NCBI RefSeq assembly: GCF_003970385.1
Contig: NZ_RXZH01000001.1
Span: 496,001 to 560,000 of the forward strand
Reading direction: 5' to 3'
Length of the DNA: 64,000 nucleotides
Source: Vibrio aquaticus
GTDB lineage: Bacteria > Pseudomonadota > Gammaproteobacteria > Enterobacterales > Vibrionaceae
Shown here piece by piece: positions 54,830-63,691 of the stretch. Made by a program: the position numbers and the translations under genes. Under the pieces are notes generated by a model, which saw only the letters and a program-made list of their open reading frames with translations, searched no databases and was not told the DNA's origin. The stretch's first letter is position 1, and each line of letters starts with the position of its first letter.

Positions 54830-56953
54830 TTACGCGTTCACTAACATCAACGCAGAACCGATCACTTGGTTTCGTCCGTTGTCTTTCGCTTGATACAGCG
54901 ATGAGTCAGCGGCCCCGTACAATTTGTCGAAACTAAACTCATTCTGTCGTAGCTCCATAACCGAGTAGCCGACCGAGACAGTCAGCACCTCACCCGCTGA
55001 GTTCTGCGCATGAGAAATCCGCTCTTGTTCAATACTGGTTCGAATGCTCTCTGCCAATTTAGCGACTTGCTGTTCATTTTGGTTTGTCACTAAGAGTGCA
55101 AACTCTTCACCACCGATGCGACAAAAAACCTCGCCTTTATCTTTGCGAGTGTGCTTTTGCAAAATATCGCCAATGCGCATCAAGGCAATATCCCCTTGGC
55201 GGTGGCCATATTCATTGTTATAGAACCCAAAATGATCAATATCGACAATAACTAACCCATAACACTCAGAGTCGCTGCTGCCTTCAACACAAATATCTTC
55301 GAGCAAGGCTTCAAGCATTCTGCGATTGCCTAGTTGAGTGAGGGGATCAAGCTTTGATAGCGTATCCAGTTTCTCATTGGCATTTTGCAGTTCACGCGTT
55401 CTCGCTTTGACCTCTTTCTCTAGATTGTCATTGAGTTGATGAATCGCCTCTTGAGCGCGAGTCCTCAGGAGAACTTCTGTTAAGTTAGACGCGAACATTC
55501 TGATCACTTCGCGCAGTTGGTGGGTTAATGGGGAACGTTTGATTAAGTTATCCGCGGCGATGAAAGCGATAGGCTCGCCACTGTTACTGACAAGCATGGT
55601 CATGGCTGTCCAACCAAAACCTACGATATGAAAGTCATGATAGATAGGCACAGACTCTTCAAACACCACTTCATTAGGGTTGATTCGAGCCGCATTAACA
55701 ATAGAGCGATCGACCGTTTCAGAGCGATAGTAAGATTCATCCACCACGTTACCCTGAATGTCCGTGCCCCAAGTACCTTGCATATAAGTACAATCTTTAT
55801 CAGTAAGAAAAACCGCAAAGCGATCGATACCAAGACGGTTGATCGCAAACGTCACGGCGGATTTACACACTTCACTGACCGTCATGCAACGTGATAATTC
55901 GACCATGCTGGTATGCAACATACGAACATTTTGTTCCTGACGCTTACGAATGTAGATTTGAGATAAGAGCGAACCAAACGACTCAAGCATTTGGCGTTGG
56001 TAAGTGGTCATTGGGGTTCGATTGATGTAGTTGTCCATGGCAATCCAACCGATGATTTCTTCACCATCACGCAAGATTAGCATCCCATTCCAGCCTTGCC
56101 CGACCACACTGCCCGCAGTATAGAGCGGAGCCTCATCAACCACGATCAAGTTCTCTTTGCCATCAAATAGCGCATCAATATACGTCTCTTCGAGCTGGTG
56201 CAAATCATACTGGGTATGATGTTCACTGACCGTTTTGCCTTGTTCATCCGTCCCATATGTTCCGCTAAAACAGCGTTTTTTAATGTCGAGCAACATAAAC
56301 ACCGCGCGATCAAAGCCCAGCTTGTACTTAATCACTTCAATCGCCATGCGATACAGCTCATCTAAGTTCTGCGGGTTTGAGATCTCTACCGACACTTCTT
56401 GTACTAGCTTCATGTTTTCGATAAACAGTTCGCGCTGTTTGATGACATCCAAGTACTTCGCTTCTTTCATGTCACGTTGCTTGAACTCCTTCGCTGCTTC
56501 GGTTTCGGCGCGAACACATTGCCAACGAGAAGCCACAATCTGCAGTGCGTCTAATTGGTTTTTCAGGTTAAGCTTATTGAGTGTTCCGGCATGAAGGTTT
56601 TCAATCACAACATAAGCTCGCTGCTCTGGGTGGTTGTCGATCATGAAGATATAGCTGTGGGCAGCCATCGAGTTGGTGTAATCCCAGTGGCAGGTATTGA
56701 GGGCAATCGGAATTAAACCGTCAGAGGTATCAAATTGAGAAACCCAAGTCCAAAACGTTTTGGGATACTTGAGTAACGAGGTAGGCTCACCATGACAAAA
56801 ACGAAATTCTGGCTGAGTGCCAGGTTTTGGCTCAAGTAAAATGCCGATATGTTCCGGCGCTAGGATTTCATCTAAATATTTAAAAAGCGCGTTCGCCAGA
56901 AAACGTTGATTTCTAGCCGAGAGAATATCTTTAAGCAACATCCTTGGAAACAT
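54830..56953 (-). CDS. GAF-GAF-GGDEF diguanylate cyclase
   Basis: A 707-residue cytoplasmic protein with no membrane segment. Two GAF sensor domains occupy about residues 190-345 and 355-510 (both contain the repeated pattern IGWIAMDN / IAFIAADN with conserved acidic ends), followed by a coiled-coil linker (LEKEVKARTRELQNANEKLD, about 520-540) and the cyclase domain with CRIGGEEFALLV (GGEEF, about 618). The RxxD inhibitory site is absent at the expected position, so product inhibition by that route is unlikely. It is divergent from the L,D-transpeptidase gene. Confidence 0.92.
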   Translation of the reverse strand: MFPRMLLKDILSARNQRFLANALFKYLDEILAPEHIGILLEPKPGTQPEFRFCHGEPTSLLKYPKTFWTWVSQFDTSDGLIPIALNTCHWDYTNSMAAHSYIFMIDNHPEQRAYVVIENLHAGTLNKLNLKNQLDALQIVASRWQCVRAETEAAKEFKQRDMKEAKYLDVIKQRELFIENMKLVQEVSVEISNPQNLDELYRMAIEVIKYKLGFDRAVFMLLDIKKRCFSGTYGTDEQGKTVSEHHTQYDLHQLEETYIDALFDGKENLIVVDEAPLYTAGSVVGQGWNGMLILRDGEEIIGWIAMDNYINRTPMTTYQRQMLESFGSLLSQIYIRKRQEQNVRMLHTSMVELSRCMTVSEVCKSAVTFAINRLGIDRFAVFLTDKDCTYMQGTWGTDIQGNVVDESYYRSETVDRSIVNAARINPNEVVFEESVPIYHDFHIVGFGWTAMTMLVSNSGEPIAFIAADNLIKRSPLTHQLREVIRMFASNLTEVLLRTRAQEAIHQLNDNLEKEVKARTRELQNANEKLDTLSKLDPLTQLGNRRMLEALLEDICVEGSSDSECYGLVIVDIDHFGFYNNEYGHRQGDIALMRIGDILQKHTRKDKGEVFCRIGGEEFALLVTNQNEQQVAKLAESIRTSIEQERISHAQNSAGEVLTVSVGYSVMELRQNEFSFDKLYGAADSSLYQAKDNGRNQVIGSALMLVNA

Positions 56954-57040
56954 AGCCTAGCCCGTATCGAATAATTATTATAAATCGATTAAAAAAGTAC
57001 CAGTTGGGGCTATGCAATCAAACGTATTAAAATTTGGTTG

Positions 57041-57064
57041 TTAAGTGACTCGCAAATCACTTAA
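57041..57064. repeat. 8-bp inverted repeat in promoter region
   Basis: TTAAGTGA and TCACTTAA pair around CTCGCAAA between the divergent cyclase and transpeptidase genes. It could be an operator for either gene; no known consensus fits. Confidence 0.4.
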
Positions 57065-57215
57065 GCCAATATGTTCAACTATGATATCTGCTACATTTTG
57101 TATGATGTTGTTTCCATCTTTTGCATGAGTCGCTCATTCTTTATAATGCGAAATGTCTAGATTGCCAGCGGCTCAGACATCATCGTAACTGGCTAAGTTT
57201 CAAGGAGAAGGTATT

Positions 57216-57692
57216 GTGTTTAGGTGGGTGCTACTACTGAGTAGCTTGATGTGTTTACCTGCATGGGCGAGTATAGATTTGGTCAAAGTGGATAAATCTA
57301 AGCGTCGTATGTACCTCATTGATAATAACGAGGTTATCAAAGAGTTCCGCATTGCTCTTGGCAAGCAGCCTAAAGGGCATAAAGTGCAAGAAGGTGACCA
57401 ACGCACACCAGAAGGACGTTACTATCTCGATTTTGTCTTAGACGACTCTGAATTCTATCGCTCTATCCACATCAGTTACCCAAACGCTAAAGATCTCGCC
57501 TACGCATCCAAGCTGAACCTCAATCCAGGTGGCAATATTAAGATCCACGGCCTCAAAAATGGTGAGCACCGCCCAGCACGCTATATTCAGAGCTTCGACT
57601 GGACGGACGGCTGCATTGCGATCAGCAACCAAGAGATGGATGAACTGCTTCAATTAGTTAAAGTGGGCACACCCATAGAAATCACTTGGTAG
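57216..57692 (+). CDS. L,D-transpeptidase (YkuD/ErfK family)
   Basis: A 158-residue periplasmic enzyme that joins or attaches peptidoglycan stem peptides. Signal peptide about residues 1-18 (VLLLSSLMCLPAWA). The YkuD active site is complete: His111 in IKIHGLKNG and the nucleophile Cys133 in DWTDGCIAISNQEMDEL. Starts at GTG 57216, preceded by AAGGAGAAGG; no upstream ATG competes. It is small for the family and carries no LysM or SH3 domain. Possibly modifies outer-membrane or wall links; partner unknown. Confidence 0.92.
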   Translation: MFRWVLLLSSLMCLPAWASIDLVKVDKSKRRMYLIDNNEVIKEFRIALGKQPKGHKVQEGDQRTPEGRYYLDFVLDDSEFYRSIHISYPNAKDLAYASKLNLNPGGNIKIHGLKNGEHRPARYIQSFDWTDGCIAISNQEMDELLQLVKVGTPIEITW

Positions 57693-57703
57693 ACAGTATT
57701 AGC

Positions 57704-58600
57704 CTAACTTTTCTCTCTGGTGACCCACCAGCACATCAGTGAACCAACGGTAACCATCACAACCCCTTGCAGGAAACTTTGGCTCAAGACTAAGCCGAGA
57801 ATCACCGAAGAAATGATGGTGGAAAGTACGGGAGTAAAATAAGACAACGTCGCCAAAAGCACCATATTTCCGCCGATGATCGCATAATTCCACAACGCAT
57901 ACCCACTGCCCATCGCTACACCAGAAATCAGCAGCAATACGCCTGACTCCATATTCAGATTCAAGATCAGTCCGGTTTCACTGCTCAGCGCATATTTAAT
58001 CCAAAGCGTTACCGCCGTCATAATGAAAAATAGCGTGATGGCATTCTGCCCGTTAGCAATTCGCTTGGTCAGGTTGCAATAGATCGCCCAAAGAAAAGCG
58101 CCGGTAAACGCCATTGCATAGGTGGCCGGGTTAGTGGCGACATTGGCAGCAATTTGTGCGACAGACAGACCTTGCTCACCGGTAATGCTCCACGCAACAC
58201 CAAAAAACGCAAGCCCGATACTCGGATAGACCAACCAGTTGGTTTTCTTACCACTCGTAAGCACAGCAAGCAGAACGGTTAGTGCGGGCCACAAATAGTT
58301 GATCACCAGCATTTCGATCGCTTGCTGACGAGTGTTTGCCATAGCCAATGCGAGTGCCAAACAGATTTCGTACGCAACAAACAGGCCGCCGCCAATGAGC
58401 ACGTAACGGAGCGAGTATTGACGCCACTTAGGTTTGCCCATGACAAGAAACAAGAATAGGGCTGCAACGGTATAGATAGACGCTGCGCCTCCAATCGGCC
58501 CTAGCATCTCTGTTACAGCACGGGCTAGGCCCATCACGCTGCTCCACAGAAAGATCGCCGCGACGCCGGCTAAAGTAAATTTGTGGCTATTGTTCATCAC
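57704..58600 (-). CDS. yddG: YddG-like aromatic amino acid exporter
   Basis: A 298-residue DMT transporter with about ten membrane segments. The sequence follows E. coli YddG closely at recalled blocks: AIFLWSSVMGLARAVTE, MLGPIGGAASIYTVAALF, YEICLALALAMANTRQQAIE and SYFTPVLSTIISSVILGLVL (each up to 20 shown). YddG exports aromatic amino acids. The start could be the first or second Met (58600 or 58597). It is convergent with the transpeptidase gene with no terminator between. Confidence 0.88.
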   Translation of the reverse strand: MMNNSHKFTLAGVAAIFLWSSVMGLARAVTEMLGPIGGAASIYTVAALFLFLVMGKPKWRQYSLRYVLIGGGLFVAYEICLALALAMANTRQQAIEMLVINYLWPALTVLLAVLTSGKKTNWLVYPSIGLAFFGVAWSITGEQGLSVAQIAANVATNPATYAMAFTGAFLWAIYCNLTKRIANGQNAITLFFIMTAVTLWIKYALSSETGLILNLNMESGVLLLISGVAMGSGYALWNYAIIGGNMVLLATLSYFTPVLSTIISSVILGLVLSQSFLQGVVMVTVGSLMCWWVTREKS

Positions 58601-58618
58601 GCTCTACTCAAAATAAAA

Positions 58619-58639
58619 AGCCGAGCGAAGTGCTCGGCT
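58619..58639 (-). terminator. Terminator after the OsmC gene
   Basis: AGCCGAGC and GCTCGGCT pair around ACTTC on the minus strand, followed by TTTTT, 29 bases after the OsmC stop and before yddG. Confidence 0.88.
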
Positions 58640-58667
58640 CACAATGCATACAGGTTTAGGTGTCGTC

Positions 58668-59066
58668 TTAGACAATTTCCCAGCTGTGCGTCATCTTAAC
58701 GCCTTCACCCAGCATTAAGCAGACTGAGCAGTATTTTTCTAAAGAATCCGCAGCGACTTTTGCAACCACCTCTGCAGACAAGTTATCACCTGACACTTCA
58801 AAGTGAACATTCACTTGAGTGAAGATGCGTGGCGCGGTTTCACGGCGCTCTGTCGTCAGTTTCGCTGTACAACCTGTTACCGCTTCACCCGCTTCTTTCA
58901 GGCCATCAACAACATCAACAGAGCTACAACCACCCGCGGCCATTAACACCATTTCCATTGGGCTTGGAGCTGTAGCGCCGCCACTGCCGTCCATCACAAT
59001 AGAATGACCAGATTGAGATTGACCTAAGAATTTAAAGTCTTCAATCCATTTTACTTCAGCTTGCAT
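58668..59066 (-). CDS. OsmC-family protein (YhfA-like)
   Basis: A 132-residue thiol-dependent protein of the OsmC/Ohr superfamily. The family's two reactive cysteines are at about positions 47 (AAGGCSSVDVV) and 115 (KYCSVCLML), and PSPMEMVLMAA is typical. It more closely resembles YhfA-type members than Ohr; organic-hydroperoxide reduction is a possible activity but not proven. It lies 14 bases after the Gfo/Idh gene on the same strand and may be co-transcribed with it. Confidence 0.9.
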   Translation of the reverse strand: MQAEVKWIEDFKFLGQSQSGHSIVMDGSGGATAPSPMEMVLMAAGGCSSVDVVDGLKEAGEAVTGCTAKLTTERRETAPRIFTQVNVHFEVSGDNLSAEVVAKVAADSLEKYCSVCLMLGEGVKMTHSWEIV

Positions 59067-59080
59067 CTGCTTCTCTCTAT

Positions 59081-60076
59081 CTACTTGGTTGAGAATTTCT
59101 TATCGGTTGGAAATACGACCCCAGTTTGGCGGCGAATCTCCTCCAGCAATTTTGCCACAATCAGTGAGCGTTGAGTGCACTTTTCGCAGCTCTTTTTCTG
59201 CTTGAACTGATGGGCAAACTCTAGTGCTTCGTAAAACATCGGATTCGTGTCTTGCTTCACGCTGATATCAAGGCCAACCTTATCGCCCCGATTAAACTTG
59301 GTAAGCTTCTTAGCGGTTGAAATCATTTCCACCATCAATGCGCCCTCTTCGCCTTGAATCTCACTCGGTAAATAGGAATCACTGGTTTTTGAATGCTGCA
59401 ACACCACTTCAAAGCCATCGTAACCAAGAATCACGCTGCCACTGCCATCTACTCCGGAGTTTAACAACTGAGCTTGCGCGTTCACTGAATTCGGCTCGCC
59501 AAACAGCTCAACCGCAGAGCTCAAACAGTAAAAGCCGATGTCCATAATTGAGCCATTAGCAAACGCAGGGTTAAATGTATTAGGGTTTTCACCAGCAAGG
59601 TATTTAGGGTAGCGAGAGGAGTATTGGCAATAAGTAATCAACGCCTTACGAACTTTACCGATCTCAGACAATTCTTGCTTAAGGCGCTTAAAGTTGGGAA
59701 TGTGCGCAGACATAAAGGCTTCAAAAAGCAGCACATTGTGTTCAGCTGCAACCTCAAACATCTGCTTAGCTAAATCAAAGTTAGAGGCCATCGGTTTTTC
59801 AACAATTACGTGCTTACCTGCTTGCATCATTTGAATCGCTTGAGGCCCATGAAAGCTGTTTGGGCTCGCAATATACACAGCATCGATATCGGGCGCTTGA
59901 GCAAGCTCAGACAAGTCGGTAAACAACTGAGGTTGAGCATATGGCTGAGAAAACTGTTCCGCACTCTCTAGTGATCGAGAATAAACCCCAGCCAATTGAT
60001 ACTCGCCCGTTTTTAATGCTGCTTCAATAAACTGATTTGTGATCCAATTGGTGCCAATAACGGCCAGTCGTATCAT
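59081..60076 (-). CDS. Gfo/Idh/MocA-family oxidoreductase
   Basis: A 331-residue NAD(P)-dependent sugar-type oxidoreductase. The Rossmann nucleotide site is at the N-terminus (RLAVIGTNWITNQFIEAALK, shown to 20), followed by VYIASPNSFHGPQAIQMMQ and the conserved HVIVEKPMASNFDLAKQM, where the EKP lysine is catalytic. The C-terminal alpha/beta domain follows. Substrate not determined. It precedes the OsmC gene on the same strand. Confidence 0.92.
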   Translation of the reverse strand: MIRLAVIGTNWITNQFIEAALKTGEYQLAGVYSRSLESAEQFSQPYAQPQLFTDLSELAQAPDIDAVYIASPNSFHGPQAIQMMQAGKHVIVEKPMASNFDLAKQMFEVAAEHNVLLFEAFMSAHIPNFKRLKQELSEIGKVRKALITYCQYSSRYPKYLAGENPNTFNPAFANGSIMDIGFYCLSSAVELFGEPNSVNAQAQLLNSGVDGSGSVILGYDGFEVVLQHSKTSDSYLPSEIQGEEGALMVEMISTAKKLTKFNRGDKVGLDISVKQDTNPMFYEALEFAHQFKQKKSCEKCTQRSLIVAKLLEEIRRQTGVVFPTDKKFSTK

Positions 60077-60126
60077 CTCTTTTCTCCCTATTTACTGCGA
60101 GTCTTCTTCTTATAAATTCCGGTCAA

Positions 60127-60741
60127 TTAAACCGTCAGTACCACTCGAATGGCAAGTAAAATCAATACGGCGCCAGACAAGCGGTCAATCAACTGTGCCT
60201 TAGAGCGAATTTTATCAATCAGTTTAGGGGTTGAGAGCAAAAAGGTGATTAAGGTGTACCACAAGCCATCAACCACTAACGGCGTTAGAACGATCAAGCT
60301 TTTGGCCGTCACGCTGTCACCCACTGCGACGAACTGGCTGAACAATGCAATAAAGAACAGCGCAATTTTCGGGCTAAGCAAAGAGATCAAAAAGCCCTCC
60401 TTCGCCGATTGCCATAGTGTAGTTTGCTCGCCTGATTCCAATCGAGCGGCTACTCCACCTTTTGAACGCAGTGCGTTGTAACCGAGGTAAGCTAAGTAGG
60501 CAGCACCTGTGTAACTGATCGCTTTAAACAATAGTGGTGATTGCTGCAAAACCACAGCCAGGCCAATTAGGGTGACAAAGGCGTAGATGCCGATCCCTAA
60601 AGCATGCGCCCAAGCCGTTGCCAAACCATTGAGTCGACCTCCGGCAAGACTGTGCTTAGCGACCATCGCCAAACTAGGGCCTGGCGACATGGCACCAAGA
60701 ATACAAATGGTAAAAAGTGACAGCCAAACTGTGAGCGTCAT
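60127..60741 (-). CDS. LysE/RhtB-family exporter
   Basis: A 204-residue inner-membrane exporter of the RhtB type, five to six membrane segments, with the signature ILGAMSPGPSLAMVAKHSLA (about 14-33). It is downstream of the LysR gene on the same strand, which is the common regulatory partner, across a 113-base gap with inverted repeats. Amino-acid substrate unknown; not identical to the other LysE protein in this window. Confidence 0.92.
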   Translation of the reverse strand: MTLTVWLSLFTICILGAMSPGPSLAMVAKHSLAGGRLNGLATAWAHALGIGIYAFVTLIGLAVVLQQSPLLFKAISYTGAAYLAYLGYNALRSKGGVAARLESGEQTTLWQSAKEGFLISLLSPKIALFFIALFSQFVAVGDSVTAKSLIVLTPLVVDGLWYTLITFLLSTPKLIDKIRSKAQLIDRLSGAVLILLAIRVVLTV

Positions 60742-60821
60742 AATGACAATTCCTTTCTGAATCGCTGAGCTCCGGAAGTTGGCTCAGCTCAATAACGACA
60801 GTAGAAGATTAGAGAAATGAT

Positions 60822-60858
60822 TTGAAATCAAAGTTCGTCATACCACTTATGATTTCAA
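60822..60858. repeat. 9-bp inverted repeat between LysR and LysE genes
   Basis: TTGAAATCA and TGATTTCAA are perfect inverted copies 19 bases apart, ending inside the LysR stop region and upstream of the LysE-type exporter start. A possible operator for the exporter. A second repeat GCTGAGC/GCTCAGC (60764-60788) lies closer to the start. Confidence 0.4.
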
Positions 60859-61775
60859 TTCATACCAATAGAGTAAGTCGACGTGCGCATAGCATTAAGA
60901 ACGTGCTCCCTCATCCATTGGTGCGCTTTATCACCATCGTATTTAGGGTGCCACATTAGCCAATAGTGGTGGTACTCGGTATCAAATGGCAACGGGCAAT
61001 AAGTCAGCTCAGAGCCATTCGACAGATTACGTGCAATATGCTCCGGCACAACCATCAGATAGTTGCTGGTTTGCAACGCGTTCACTGCGGCAGAAAAGAA
61101 CGGAACTTTAAGTGCGATGCGGCGTTGGTAACCGAGCTGTTTTAGCGCAATGTCTGCTTTCGAGTCTTTATCGCCACCACCGGTCACTTTTAAATGAGGG
61201 AAAGCAATCAACTCATCGCAACTGATCGCTTTGTTATTGCGCAAAGGGTGAGAAGCTCTCATTAAACAGACCGATTTATCTTGGCCGATTTTAATACTGC
61301 TAAGATGGGCAGGTGGCTCGTCCAACATGGTTGATGCAAGGTGAATACCCGTTTGATCAAATTGATTGAGAAACTCAGGCTGCCACAAACGATAGGCGAG
61401 ATTAACATTTGGCGCTTGCTCACTCGTCACGGCAACAACATCAGGGACGATGTATTGGGCAACATAGTCGCTGGATGAAAGCACAAACTCTTGTTGCCAA
61501 GTGCTCGGCTCAAACGGCTTATCCGCTAACAGCGTATCGAACTCTTCCAACAGCTGTTGCAGCTTCACTTTCATGGCAAGTGCTCTTGGTGTCGGGATCA
61601 ATTGATTACCGTCTCTAACCAACAGCGGATCATCACAAATTTCCCGCAGTTGAGAGAGTTGGCGGCTCACCGCCGATTGCGTGATATGTAAACGTTGAGC
61701 GGCTCTACTCACATGACATTCTTCAAGCAACACATAAAGAGAGCGTAATAGATTTAGGTTAAGGTTACTTAGCAT
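60855..61775 (-). CDS. LysR-family regulator
   Basis: A 306-residue LysR regulator: helix-turn-helix HVSRAAQRLHITQSAVSRQL (about 21-40) and effector domain. It starts inside the end of the upstream Lrp-type gene, overlapping it by 11 bases, so both are translated from one message. Its likely target is the LysE exporter gene that follows on the same strand. Confidence 0.93.
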   Translation of the reverse strand: MLSNLNLNLLRSLYVLLEECHVSRAAQRLHITQSAVSRQLSQLREICDDPLLVRDGNQLIPTPRALAMKVKLQQLLEEFDTLLADKPFEPSTWQQEFVLSSSDYVAQYIVPDVVAVTSEQAPNVNLAYRLWQPEFLNQFDQTGIHLASTMLDEPPAHLSSIKIGQDKSVCLMRASHPLRNNKAISCDELIAFPHLKVTGGGDKDSKADIALKQLGYQRRIALKVPFFSAAVNALQTSNYLMVVPEHIARNLSNGSELTYCPLPFDTEYHHYWLMWHPKYDGDKAHQWMREHVLNAMRTSTYSIGMN

Positions 61776-62217
61776 CTTGCATCGTATTAAAAAATTCTGT
61801 CAGTACCGTATGCGTCATAAGGTGACGTAGCTCAGGGATTTTCTGTAATTCATCTCGAATCGAATTTAACTCTTTCATCGTTTCGACTTCAACGTAAAGC
61901 ATCATGTCTGTTTCACCGCTGATAGCATGGCACCACTTAACGCCATCCAACTCATAGATAAGCTCAGCATACGCTTCGCAATAGTGCGTTGAGCTCGACA
62001 TATCAAACTTAAGGGCCAAATACGCTTTGATCTTTTCTTTGCTGTCAGTCTGAGCAATATCAGCGTGATAGCCTAAAATCACGTTTTCTTGTTCGAGTTT
62101 TTGAATCCTAGCCGTCACTGCAGAGCGGGATAAGTTCACTTGCCTTGCTATATCACTGACGCTCTCGCGAGCATTCTTTTTTAGTATTGAGACGATCTGC
62201 TCGTCAAATTTGTCCAT
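61765..62217 (-). CDS. Lrp/AsnC-family regulator
   Basis: A 150-residue feast/famine regulator. N-terminal helix-turn-helix ESVSDIARQVNLSRSAVTAR (about 18-37), then the RAM ligand domain (ALKFDMSSSTHYCEAYAELI and SGETDMMLYVEVETMKELNS). It overlaps the LysR gene and is divergent from the YjeH-type exporter, with a 208-base gap that carries four near-identical 11-base direct repeats, its probable binding sites. Lrp-type proteins commonly sense an exported amino acid. Confidence 0.94.
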   Translation of the reverse strand: MDKFDEQIVSILKKNARESVSDIARQVNLSRSAVTARIQKLEQENVILGYHADIAQTDSKEKIKAYLALKFDMSSSTHYCEAYAELIYELDGVKWCHAISGETDMMLYVEVETMKELNSIRDELQKIPELRHLMTHTVLTEFFNTMQDAK

Positions 62218-62253
62218 AAACTGCTTCCTTTACCCCAATTCCTAGCGGGTTTT

Positions 62254-62350
62254 GGCAATGTGACACAAAAGCCGCTGCGATGAAAGCTGACAAAATGACA
62301 GATATATAAACACCTTCCGACAATGTGACGGCTATCTGCGACAAAATGAC
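62254..62350. repeat. Four 11-bp direct repeats, likely Lrp sites
   Basis: GGCAATGTGAC (62254), GACAAAATGAC (62289), GACAATGTGAC (62319) and GACAAAATGAC (62340) share the pattern GRCAAWRTGAC. Start spacings are 35, 30 and 21 bases, near three and two helical turns. They lie between the divergent Lrp and exporter genes. Confidence 0.75.
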
Positions 62351-62425
62351 TACTGCACTCTTAAGCGGCTTACGGTAACCTAATTTTTAACCCACCACTG
62401 ACGTATTTCGTGCAAGGAGCGCATC

Positions 62426-63691
62426 ATGACCCAGTTAAGACAAGAGATCACCTTGCTATCCGGCATCGGTCAATTATCGACCACGCTATTAGGTACAGGC
62501 TTATTCATGGTACCTGCTATTGCAGCGGGGATCGCTGGCCACTTTTCACTTTGGGCATGGTTGGTTCTGTTTATTGCGATTTGCCCAATTGCACTTACTT
62601 TCGCTCAGCTCGGTAAACGATACCCGAATGCTGGCGGAACGGCTTATTTTGTTCGTCAGGCTTTCAACAAACGACTAGAGAAAAGCGTGGCGTGGTTATT
62701 TGTTAGCGTCATTCCTGTGGGCGTTCCTGCTGCGATTGCTTTGGCGGCAGGCTTTTTACAACAGTTGCTACCCGAAGCACTTAACTCTTCATTGGTAGCG
62801 CAAACCTTAACGGTCGCTTTACTGGTGTTCGTCAACTTAGCCGGAACAAAGTCTTCGGGGCGACTTCAAACCGTGATTGCCTTAGCCATTTTTTCCTTAG
62901 TGGCAGCGTTTTGGTGGAAAGGTGAAGTACAAGTCAGTGATGTTGCCATGCCGGTGCTGACCACTGAGTCGATGTGGAGTATTGGCGCAGCATTAGGCGT
63001 GATGTTTTGGTGCTTTGTTGGCATCGAGGCGTTTGCTCACATGGGGGAAGAGTTCAAGAATCCGCAACGTGACTTCCCTATCGCTATCCTTATCGGCTGT
63101 TTTGTCGCTGGCGCTACATACTGGGCATGTTCGGTCGTCATTTTGAAGTATCAGGCTTATGGTGCTGCGGGTTTTGACAGTGCCTCGATCCCTTGGCTTT
63201 CAGAGCAACTGTTTGGTGAGAAGTTTAAGCTATTAATCAGTGCTCTCGGCTTTGCGGCATGTTTTGCCAGTGTGAACCTGTATACGCAAAGTTTGTCGCG
63301 TATGGTGTGGGCACAAGCCCGAGAATACCGCCCACAAAGTGCATTAGCGAGACTGTCTGTTCGTGGCGTTCCAGCCAATGCGACACTCGCACTTGCCGTT
63401 GTTCTAATTGCTTCTTGCTTGATTGGTGAATTCTCTGGCCTTGATTTGGAGTTCTTTTTGAAACTGGCCAACGGCATTTTCGTTCTGGTGTACCTACTAG
63501 CGATGCTATCTGCTTTTAAGCTACTGACTGGTGCAAGCAAGTGGTTAGCCGGTTTCTCGCTGGTGCTGTGTGTTGCTGTTTTCATTTGCTTAAGCTGGTC
63601 AATGCTCTATGCCCTAACTGTATTTGGTTTGCTCTCTTTGCCTTGGAGCAAATGGCGAAGAAACACAACCAATCAGGTCGAACAGTCTTAG
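62426..63691 (+). CDS. yjeH: YjeH-like APC-superfamily amino acid exporter
   Basis: A 421-residue inner-membrane protein with about 12 membrane segments. The N-terminus GIGQLSTTLLGTGLFMVPAI and WLFVSVIPVGVPAAIALAAG match E. coli YjeH, which exports methionine and branched-chain amino acids. It is divergent from the Lrp-type regulator and overlaps by 4 bases the 3' end of the convergent MocR gene. Regulation by that Lrp protein through the intergenic repeats is the inferred model. Confidence 0.9.
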   Translation: MTQLRQEITLLSGIGQLSTTLLGTGLFMVPAIAAGIAGHFSLWAWLVLFIAICPIALTFAQLGKRYPNAGGTAYFVRQAFNKRLEKSVAWLFVSVIPVGVPAAIALAAGFLQQLLPEALNSSLVAQTLTVALLVFVNLAGTKSSGRLQTVIALAIFSLVAAFWWKGEVQVSDVAMPVLTTESMWSIGAALGVMFWCFVGIEAFAHMGEEFKNPQRDFPIAILIGCFVAGATYWACSVVILKYQAYGAAGFDSASIPWLSEQLFGEKFKLLISALGFAACFASVNLYTQSLSRMVWAQAREYRPQSALARLSVRGVPANATLALAVVLIASCLIGEFSGLDLEFFLKLANGIFVLVYLLAMLSAFKLLTGASKWLAGFSLVLCVAVFICLSWSMLYALTVFGLLSLPWSKWRRNTTNQVEQS

